Source of the DNA: Luteimonas marina
GTDB lineage: Bacteria; Pseudomonadota; Gammaproteobacteria; Xanthomonadales; Xanthomonadaceae
Length of the DNA stretch: 64,000 nt
Assembly (NCBI RefSeq): GCF_007859325.1
Contig: NZ_VOHK01000001.1
Location: forward strand, 1-64,000
Direction of reading: 5' to 3'
Shown here piece after piece: positions 7,432 through 14,088 of the stretch (within the stretch, counting starts at the first letter, position 1; each line of letters begins with the position of its first letter). A program made the translations under genes and the position numbers. The notes beneath the pieces are model-generated. The model was not told where the DNA came from, searched no databases, and saw only the letters and a list, made by a program, of their open reading frames with translations.

Positions 7432-8460
7432 CTAGGATGCCAACCGCCGCACCGGCGCTCGGAAGAGGTACAGGGCCAGCCAGTCCGGTCGGAATCGCCC
7501 TCCACGGTCGACGATGCCGGACTGTTCGAAGCCCAGGCGGCCGAGCAGCCATGACGGCTTGCCGTCGATCGTGTTCATCACCGGGTCGCTGGTGAAGGCG
7601 AGTTCGTAGCCGGCGGCCCGGGTGCGTTCCAGCACGGTGTCGTTGTAGCGACCGTGCGGGTAGGACAGCGTCGGCGGCGGCGCATCGCCGAGATGCTCGC
7701 CGACGATGCGGCGCGCAGCCGCGAGTTCGGCGTCGAGGTCTTCGGCGCGCGGCATCGGGGTGTGGGTCTTGCCGTGCACGCCGATGGCGACACCGCCGGC
7801 GGCGAGTTCGCGCAGTTCGTCGCCGGTGACCATCTGCCGCGCGCCGTCGTCCATCGCGTCGGCGAACGGGAGCAGTAGCCGCGCGCGTGCGCTGGCGTCG
7901 AGTGCTTCGATGGCGGCGATGACGCTGCGCAGGCCGTCGATGGTGTCGGGCGGCGTCGAGGCGAGCGGGTGGCCGGCACCGGCCAGCGCGGCGGCCAGCG
8001 CCGGCACGCGGATCCGCCCGAGGCGGAAGGCGGCGATCAGGCGTTCCTGGAAGAAAGGTTCGTCGCGGTCGATGACGTCGGCCACGGCGAACAGCAGCGC
8101 GGGCATGTCGGCGGCGCGCAGGCGGGGCAGGGCGTGGGCGTGGTTGTCGGCCCAGCCGTCGTCGAAGGTGATCAGCAGGGCGCGGTCGGGCAGGGGGCGG
8201 CCGCCGCGGCGGGCGGCCAGCACGTCGTCGGTCGATACCACGTGGTAGTGGCGACGGAAGAAGGCCAGGCAGCGTTCGAGCAGGCCGGCCTCGAGGGTGT
8301 AGTCGGGGTCGCACGAGGCCCAGCGCGGGTCCTGCTCGGTCAGCACGCGGTGGAACATGATCACCGTCAGCGCGCGGCGGTTGCGCAGGCGGTGGTACAG
8401 CCCGAGCAGGCCGCTGCGATAGAGTGCGCGCTTGACCAGATCCGCCGCCATGGCCGACAT
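7432..8460 (-). CDS. Polysaccharide deacetylase (CE4/NodB fold)
   Basis: A 342-residue protein with the NodB core: VIMFHRVL (32-40, which supplies the MFHR motif), the metal-binding LITFDDGWADN (96-106) and GVHGKTHTPM (an H-x-x-x-H equivalent), then SYPHGRYNDTV. It would remove N- or O-acetyl groups from a polysaccharide or a lipid-linked sugar. No signal peptide is seen, although the N-terminal 25 residues are basic and amphipathic. The start could be ATG 8460 or ATG 8451. Either overlaps the start of the divergent glycosyltransferase (ATG 8450) across a shared CATG. Adjacent to ACP/ligase and EPS genes, so part of that pathway. Confidence 0.8.
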   Translation of the reverse strand: MSAMAADLVKRALYRSGLLGLYHRLRNRRALTVIMFHRVLTEQDPRWASCDPDYTLEAGLLERCLAFFRRHYHVVSTDDVLAARRGGRPLPDRALLITFDDGWADNHAHALPRLRAADMPALLFAVADVIDRDEPFFQERLIAAFRLGRIRVPALAAALAGAGHPLASTPPDTIDGLRSVIAAIEALDASARARLLLPFADAMDDGARQMVTGDELRELAAGGVAIGVHGKTHTPMPRAEDLDAELAAARRIVGEHLGDAPPPTLSYPHGRYNDTVLERTRAAGYELAFTSDPVMNTIDGKPSWLLGRLGFEQSGIVDRGGRFRPDWLALYLFRAPVRRLAS

Positions 8461-9373
8461 CCCCGAAACCTCCGTCATCATACCGACCTGGAACCGGCGC
8501 GACCTCATCGCGCGGGCGATCGATTCGGTGCTGGCACAGACCCGTCCGGTGGACGAGATCATCGTCGTCGACGACGGATCGACCGACGGCACGGGCGAGT
8601 ACCTCGCCGCCCGTTACGGTGAACGGATTGCCTGCGTCCGTCAGGCCAATGCCGGAGTGTCGGCGGCGCGCAACCGGGGGTTGGCGATGGCGCGCGGGCA
8701 CTACATCGCGCTGCTCGACAGCGATGACGAATGGCTGCCGGAGAAGACGCAGCGGCAGGTCGCCTTCCTCGACGCGAATCCGGGCATCGGCCTGGTCCTG
8801 TGCGACGTGATGCGGATGGCTCCGGATGGCTCGATGATCGACGTCTTCGATCGCCGCCGGCAGATTCCGGAGGATGGCCCGGCGCTGCGCTGGGTGCTGC
8901 GCGATCCGGCGCTGGCGCCGCTGTCGGTGCTGATGCGGCGCGAGGTCTACGAGGACGTCGGCGGCTTCGACGAAACGCTGCGTACGGCGGAGGATCTCGA
9001 CTTCCACCTGCGCGTGGCCGCGCGCTGGCCGATCGGCGTGGTGGGCGAGCCGCTGGCGCGGGCGCTGCGCGGGCACGACGGGCTGTCGGCGCTGGCGTCG
9101 ACCGAGGATGACTACATCCGGGTGATGGAGCGCGCCGCCGAGGCCGCCATCGGCCTGGTGCCGGAGGACGATCGCCGCCAGGCGCTGGCGACGGCCTACG
9201 TCAAGAACGCGGAAAGCTGCGTGTGGCGCGGGCGCCATCGCGAGGCGTATGCGCTGGCGCGCAAGGCGTGGGCGATGGGGCCGGATCCGCCATTGCGCAA
9301 GCGCGTGCTGCGACTGGTGCCGGCGGCCGGCAGGCGGGCGCTGCGTTCACTGCTGCCGCGACGTGCGTCCTGA
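8450..9373 (+). CDS. Glycosyltransferase family 2
   Basis: A 307-residue GT-A enzyme with SVIIPTWNR, VVDDGSTDG (39-47), AARNRG and the DxD-type LLDSDDEW (88-95); a DETLRTAEDLDFHLR motif follows near 180, supplying the usual ED/catalytic base region. It should transfer a sugar from a nucleotide donor to a lipid-linked or glycan acceptor at the cytosolic face. No membrane segments are evident. The ATG at 8450 starts at the first conserved strand; a TTG at 8432 in frame would add six residues. No Shine-Dalgarno is obvious. It is divergent from the deacetylase with overlapping 5' ends. Confidence 0.85.
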   Translation: MADIPETSVIIPTWNRRDLIARAIDSVLAQTRPVDEIIVVDDGSTDGTGEYLAARYGERIACVRQANAGVSAARNRGLAMARGHYIALLDSDDEWLPEKTQRQVAFLDANPGIGLVLCDVMRMAPDGSMIDVFDRRRQIPEDGPALRWVLRDPALAPLSVLMRREVYEDVGGFDETLRTAEDLDFHLRVAARWPIGVVGEPLARALRGHDGLSALASTEDDYIRVMERAAEAAIGLVPEDDRRQALATAYVKNAESCVWRGRHREAYALARKAWAMGPDPPLRKRVLRLVPAAGRRALRSLLPRRAS

Positions 9374-9379
9374 TACCCA

Positions 9380-9503
9380 GTCGCGATCAGGAATGCAAAT
9401 GTAGGAGCGGGCCATGCCCGCGACCTGCGGCGGCCGGGGCAGCGTCGCTACCCGGTCGCGCCCATGGGGCGCTCCTACGCCACTCCATATTCCGATTGCG
9501 AGT
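9380..9503. repeat. REP doublet (REPIN), best complete copy
   Basis: The outer end TCGCGATCAGGAATG is followed by GTAGGAGCGGGCCATGCCCG (9401 on), a short spacer, the inverted REP GGTCGCGCCCATGGGGCGCT then CCTAC (ending 9478), and the outer end CATATTCCGATTGCGAG. The two REP stems differ (GGGCC/GGCCC versus GCCCC/GGGGC) but share head and tail. It lies between the convergent GT2 and ligase genes. It is the reference for the target disrupted at 296. Confidence 0.85.
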
Positions 9504-9508
9504 AGACG

Positions 9509-11077
9509 TCAAGCATCCTCGCCGGGCAGTTCGCGCCCTTCCGCCTCGGCCTGCAGCGCGGCGCGGCGGATCTTGCCGGTGTTGGTCTTGGGCAGGGCGT
9601 CGCGGAACTCGATCAGGCGCGGCACCATGAAGTCCTCCAGTCGCGCCGCGCAGTGCGCGATGACGTCGCGCGGGGCGATGCTGGCGCCGTCCTCGACGGC
9701 GAGGATCGCCTTGAGCGCGCGGCCGAGCACCGGATCGGGCACGCCCACGACCGCTGCCTCGCGCACGCCGGGCAGGGCGTAGAGCACGTTCTCGACTTCC
9801 TTGGGGCTGACCTTCTCGCCGCGCGACTTGATGATGTCGTCCTTGCGGCCGACGAAGTACAGGAAGCCGTCGGCATCCATGCGGAACAGGTCGCCGGTGT
9901 GCAGCACCTTTTCCCACGGGTAGCGACCGGGCTTGAGTGCCTTGTCGGTGGCCTCCGGGTTGCGCCAGTATCCCTGCATCACGTGGCCGCCGCGCACCAC
10001 CAGCTCGCCGACCGCGCCCGGCGGCAGCGGCTTGCCGTCTTCGCCGGCCACCCAGGCCTCGGTGAACGGGATCGCGATGCCGACGCTGTCCGGACGGCGG
10101 TCGAGTTCCTCCGGCGGCAGCCAGGTGCAGCGCTTGGACTCGGTCATGCCGTACATCGAATACACCCGCGCCTGCGGGAACAGCTCGCGCAGGCGTGCGA
10201 TATGCGCCGGCGGCAGCGCCGCCGCGGTGTTGGTCAGGAACTTCACCGACGCCGCCCATTCGGGCCTGAAGTTGCGCAGCTGCACGATCAGCGCGGCCAT
10301 CGTCGGCACCAGTGGGAAGCCGGTGATGCGCTCGCTCTCGAGCAGCGGCAGGATCTTCTGCGGGAACGCGAACGACTTCTCCAGCACCAGGGTGGCGCCG
10401 AGCTTCACGCACATCAGCAACTGGTACAGGCCGTAGTCGAACGCCAGCGGCAGCACGCTCAGCACCACGTCGTCCGGCGACATGCGCAGGTAGGTGGTGA
10501 TCGAGGTCGCGGCGTGCTCGATGTTCTTGTGCGTCATCATGACGCCCTTGGGCTCGCCTGTGGAGCCCGAGGTGTAGACCAGCATCGCCAGGTCGATGTC
10601 GATGCCGCGCGACGCGGGGTCGAGGATGGAGGGGGCGGCGATGAACTCGTCCCACGGCACCTCGTGTCCCGCGAGCTCGCCGGCCGCATCCACCACCACC
10701 ACGTGGCGCACGCTCGGTGCCTGCGCCGCTGCCGCCCGGGCGACGGGCAGCAGGCTGGCCTGGGTCACCAGGACCGAGGCTTCGCAGTTGTTGAGCACGT
10801 AGGCCAGCTTGTCGGCCTTCGTCGTCGGGTTGATGACGCTGAACATGCCGCCGGCGCGCAGGGTGCCGAACAGGCCCGCGGCGGTCTCCGCGCGGTTGTC
10901 CAGGAACAGCACGCAGCGCTCGCCGTTGCCGAAGCCGGCCCCGGCGACCAGCGCGGAGGCGAAGCGTTCGGCGATGTCGGCCAGTGCCGCATAGGAGATG
11001 CGCTGGCCGGCGCAGACCAGGGCCGCGTGTTGCGGGCGCTCAAGGGCGCGGGCGCGCAGGTGCGCCTCGTATCGCAT
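9509..11077 (-). CDS. AMP-dependent acyl ligase, exosortase-A-locus type
   Basis: A 522-residue ANL enzyme. YTSGSTGEPKGVMMTHKN is at 168-185, followed by YSMYGMTESKRCTWLPPEEL, HTGDLFRMDADGFLYFVGRK, DDIIKSRGEKVSPKEVE and the C-terminal PKTNTGKIRR lysine (K502). It closely follows the pattern of the AMP-forming acyl-CoA ligase associated with exosortase-A EPS loci. Its ATG (11077-11075) overlaps the last base of the ACP stop (TGATG), so it is translationally coupled to its carrier. It would activate an unknown acid onto that ACP. This is the second such pair in 10 kb, in opposite orientation to 1794-3552. Confidence 0.85.
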   Translation of the reverse strand: MRYEAHLRARALERPQHAALVCAGQRISYAALADIAERFASALVAGAGFGNGERCVLFLDNRAETAAGLFGTLRAGGMFSVINPTTKADKLAYVLNNCEASVLVTQASLLPVARAAAAQAPSVRHVVVVDAAGELAGHEVPWDEFIAAPSILDPASRGIDIDLAMLVYTSGSTGEPKGVMMTHKNIEHAATSITTYLRMSPDDVVLSVLPLAFDYGLYQLLMCVKLGATLVLEKSFAFPQKILPLLESERITGFPLVPTMAALIVQLRNFRPEWAASVKFLTNTAAALPPAHIARLRELFPQARVYSMYGMTESKRCTWLPPEELDRRPDSVGIAIPFTEAWVAGEDGKPLPPGAVGELVVRGGHVMQGYWRNPEATDKALKPGRYPWEKVLHTGDLFRMDADGFLYFVGRKDDIIKSRGEKVSPKEVENVLYALPGVREAAVVGVPDPVLGRALKAILAVEDGASIAPRDVIAHCAARLEDFMVPRLIEFRDALPKTNTGKIRRAALQAEAEGRELPGEDA

Positions 11078-11334
11078 CAAGCAGCGTGCCCGGCAGCGAG
11101 CAGCTTGTCGCCGGTGTAGCGGACCAGGCTGTCGATGCTCTCGAGGTTCTCCGGCACCACCTCGTCGTCCTCGACGGTGAAGCCGAATTCCTGCTCCAGC
11201 CAGGTCACCACGGTGAGGACGCCGATCGAGTCGATGACGCCGCCATCGAGCAGGCTGTCGCCGCCGGCGAGCGTCTCCGGAACCGGAAAGCTCTCGTGGA
11301 TGAACGCGCGGATGCGGGACTCGATGTCCTCCAT
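11077..11334 (-). CDS. Acyl carrier protein (ligase-associated)
   Basis: An 85-residue acidic protein with the carrier motif GGVIDSIGVLTVVTWLEQEF; the phosphopantetheine Ser is residue 36. The start is the ATG preceded by a perfect AGGAGG nine bases upstream; an upstream in-frame start would add 18 residues without a ribosome site. First gene of a two-gene unit with the AMP ligase, overlapping by one base. The role is to carry the acyl group made by that ligase, perhaps to the nearby acyltransferase at 11477. Confidence 0.85.
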   Translation of the reverse strand: MEDIESRIRAFIHESFPVPETLAGGDSLLDGGVIDSIGVLTVVTWLEQEFGFTVEDDEVVPENLESIDSLVRYTGDKLLAAGHAA

Positions 11335-11476
11335 TGTGTGGATTCCTCCTGTGGTCACGCGTGCCACGTGTCCTTGCGTCTTGGTCATGCGCCTAGGCCA
11401 GGCGCGGTCGGGCCGGCTAGTCTGCCAGATGGTCCCGGTCCTGGCACGCTTGGCGTGCGTGTCCGGGCAATGCGGG

Positions 11477-12328
11477 TCATTTCTGTGCGGTCCTTGCCCC
11501 GGCGGCCGTCGCCGGGGCAGCGGGCTGGGATCCTGCTGCGGCCGGGACGTCAGCGCTGCGTGCGGTCGCGTGGCCGCCGAGCGGCGGCGCCTTCGGCGCG
11601 AGGTGTTCGCGTCCCGGTGGCGGGGTCAGGATGCCGATGCGGCGCGCCGGGTTGCCGGCCACGACGGTGTACGGCGCAACCGTGCCGGACACCATGGAGC
11701 GCGCGGCGACGATGCTGCCTTCGCCGATCTCGGTGCCCGGCAGCACCATCGTGCCAGCGCCGATCCAGACGTTGTCGTGGACGATGACCGGCTTGACCTC
11801 CGACTCGTCCGGCGGCGCGCCGGCCTTGCGCTGCTCCGGGTCGGTGGGATGGCCGCCGGCATCGCGAAAGGACACCGAGCCGCCGACCTGCACGTGCGAA
11901 CCCAGCCGGATCTCGCGCCCGACCACGAAGCTGGTCTCGTGGGCGAGGTCGGTGTAGTCGCCGATGGTCAGTTTGGGCCGTTCGACGAAGCGTGCGGCGA
12001 AGATGATGCTGAGCTTGCCGCTCACGTGCACGTAGTTGCCGAGCATCAGGTCGCCGCGACCAACCACCCACGGAACGTAGATGCCGGTGGTGACGCCGCG
12101 GCCGAAGCGCGTGCAGTAGGCCTTGAGCAGCGGTTCGGCCATGAGCACGCGGCGCAGGAAGAAGATCACGCCGCGCACCGCGAGGAAGATCCACAGGTAG
12201 GGACGTACCAGCAGCCGCGGGGCGGGCAGGGTGAAATGGCGCAGTCGGCCGTGCACGGCGCGGATCAGGCGGGCGACGGGATGCGGGGAATTGGCGGCCC
12301 AGTGGCGGAAGGAGGAAGCGCGTGTCAT
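11477..12328 (-). CDS. Left-handed beta-helix acyltransferase (WbbJ/CysE type)
   Basis: A 283-residue protein. An N-terminal membrane-associated helix (about 43-60, YLWIFLAVRGVIFFL) is followed by a hexapeptide-repeat domain (about 75-235) ending IVHDNVWIGAGTMVLPG, then VVAGNPARRIG, the hallmark of maltose/galactoside O-acetyltransferase relatives. The tail (about 245-283) is Ala/Pro-rich and probably disordered. It should transfer an acetyl or carrier-borne acyl group to a sugar. Its start overlaps the sugar transferase stop (ATGA), placing both in one transcript. Confidence 0.8.
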   Translation of the reverse strand: MTRASSFRHWAANSPHPVARLIRAVHGRLRHFTLPAPRLLVRPYLWIFLAVRGVIFFLRRVLMAEPLLKAYCTRFGRGVTTGIYVPWVVGRGDLMLGNYVHVSGKLSIIFAARFVERPKLTIGDYTDLAHETSFVVGREIRLGSHVQVGGSVSFRDAGGHPTDPEQRKAGAPPDESEVKPVIVHDNVWIGAGTMVLPGTEIGEGSIVAARSMVSGTVAPYTVVAGNPARRIGILTPPPGREHLAPKAPPLGGHATARSADVPAAAGSQPAAPATAAGARTAQK

Positions 12329-13806
12329 CGTGCACCGCGTCCGCATGCGACGACCTCGAAGGTCTGGAGCAGGATCAGCATGTCGAACATCAGGTTGTGG
12401 TTCTTCACGTAGAACAGATCGTACTTGAGCTTCTCTTCGGCGTCCTGGCGCGACGCACCGTAGGCGTAGCGCAGCTGTGCCCAGCCGGCCAGGCCCGGGC
12501 GCACGCAGTGGCGCAGGCTGTAGTAGCGCAGGTCCCGGTCGAGGTCGGAGACGAACTCGGGCCGTTCCGGCCGCGGGCCGACGATGCTCATGTCGCCGCA
12601 GAGGATGTTCCACAGCTGCGGCAGTTCGTCCAGGCGCGTGCGCCGGATGATCCGGCCGACGCGGGTGACGCGGTCGTCGTTCTTGCCCGCCCAGCGCGCC
12701 ACGCCGTCTTTCTCCGCATCGGTGCGCATGCTGCGGAACTTGACCAGCTGGAACGTCGAGCCGAGCAGGCCGACGCGCTCCTGGCGATAGAGGATCGGCT
12801 GTCCGCGGCCGGATTCGAGCCGGATCGCCAGCGCGACCAGCAGCAGCAGCGGCCACGTCATCGCCAGGACCAGCATCGAGGCGACGACGTCCATGGTCCG
12901 CTTGCTGAACCTGCGTCCCAGCGAGTTGTTGAATCCGTCGCAGAACACCAGCCACGAAGGGTCGGTGAGCGTCAGCTTGATCAGGCCCGCCTCGCGTTCG
13001 AAGAAGCGGGCGAGGTCGGTGACCTCGATGCCGACCTGCTTGCACTGCAGCAGGTCCTGCATCGGCAGACCGCCACGACGGTCGTCGGGACCGTACACGA
13101 TCTCGTCGATGCGGTTGATCAGCGCCCATTCGGCCAGCGGGCCATCGATGGTCACGATCTTCCCCGAATCGATCACGGTCTCCTCGCTGCCGCCTCCCCC
13201 GCTGCGGCAGCGGGCATAGCCGACGACATGGAACCTGCGTCTATCCGCCTGGCGGCGCAGGCGCTGTTCGATCAACGAAGCGCGTTCGCCGGCGCCCAGG
13301 ACCAGGACCCGCTGCTTCAGCGCCTCCACGCCGACCACGCGATCGGACAGCACCCGCAGGCCGGCGACGAAGGTGAAGCCGAAGAACAGCGCCATGGCGA
13401 GGATGCCGCGTCCGATCTCCAGCGGCGGGAACGCGTAGTACAGCGTCAGCAGGCAGATCGTACCCAGCAGGAAGCCGACCGCCTGCCGGATCAGGGCGCC
13501 GAAGCGTGTCCCGCGCAGGTGGATCTGGTACAGCCCCATCGTGGTCATGCCCAGCATGATCGCGCTCGCGAACAGCAGCGCGCGCGCGCCGAGCAGCCAT
13601 GTCGTCGTGTACGAAGCCAGTGGCTCGGCATGGCTGATGAAGCGCAGATAGGTGGCGAGGAAGACCGCGCCGCACAGCAGCAGCAGTTCCGTGGTCACCA
13701 TCAGCGCCCGCCAGCGCGAGGCCGTCCGGCGCATGAAGCGCGGCATCAGCGAGCCGTGCCGGCGAGCCTGCGCCGGCAGTCCGTCTTCGAACGTGGCCTT
13801 GTTCAT
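12325..13806 (-). CDS. Undecaprenyl-phosphate phosphoglycosyl transferase (EpsB/WcaJ-like)
   Basis: A 493-residue polyprenyl phosphosugar transferase. About four N-terminal membrane helices (35-135) and a CoA-binding-like domain (VLVLGAGERA) precede the C-terminal catalytic domain (about 300-490), which has KRTMDVVASMLVLAMTWPL, LYRQERVGLLG, KFRSMRTDAE, DELPQLWN and MSIVGPRPERP. It attaches the first sugar-1-phosphate to undecaprenyl phosphate and so initiates the repeat unit. The overall pattern is that of the sugar transferase associated with PEP-CTERM/exosortase EPS loci. First gene of the minus-strand unit ending at 11477. Confidence 0.9.
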   Translation of the reverse strand: MNKATFEDGLPAQARRHGSLMPRFMRRTASRWRALMVTTELLLLCGAVFLATYLRFISHAEPLASYTTTWLLGARALLFASAIMLGMTTMGLYQIHLRGTRFGALIRQAVGFLLGTICLLTLYYAFPPLEIGRGILAMALFFGFTFVAGLRVLSDRVVGVEALKQRVLVLGAGERASLIEQRLRRQADRRRFHVVGYARCRSGGGGSEETVIDSGKIVTIDGPLAEWALINRIDEIVYGPDDRRGGLPMQDLLQCKQVGIEVTDLARFFEREAGLIKLTLTDPSWLVFCDGFNNSLGRRFSKRTMDVVASMLVLAMTWPLLLLVALAIRLESGRGQPILYRQERVGLLGSTFQLVKFRSMRTDAEKDGVARWAGKNDDRVTRVGRIIRRTRLDELPQLWNILCGDMSIVGPRPERPEFVSDLDRDLRYYSLRHCVRPGLAGWAQLRYAYGASRQDAEEKLKYDLFYVKNHNLMFDMLILLQTFEVVACGRGAR

Positions 13807-14088
13807 GCGATCCCCTGACTGCGACCCGGGCGGACGCCGACCATCGCCGCGCCAGCCCAGCGCGCGGCCCCGGATCGTCCGGAACGCGGTACGCGGCCAC
13901 AGGGCAGCGCCGTTCCGATTGATTCGTCCAGTCAGTAGTACGCAGATGCCGGCGCAGGGGGGACAAACCGCGCGCGGCGTTGGCGCCGCCGTGGCGCCGA
14001 TGCGGGCCGATTCCGGCAGGCGAGGGCGGTCCAGGCCCCGAGGAGGGCGGCCCGATGCCGCCGCAGCAGGCGGCGAGCGGACCGGGTG

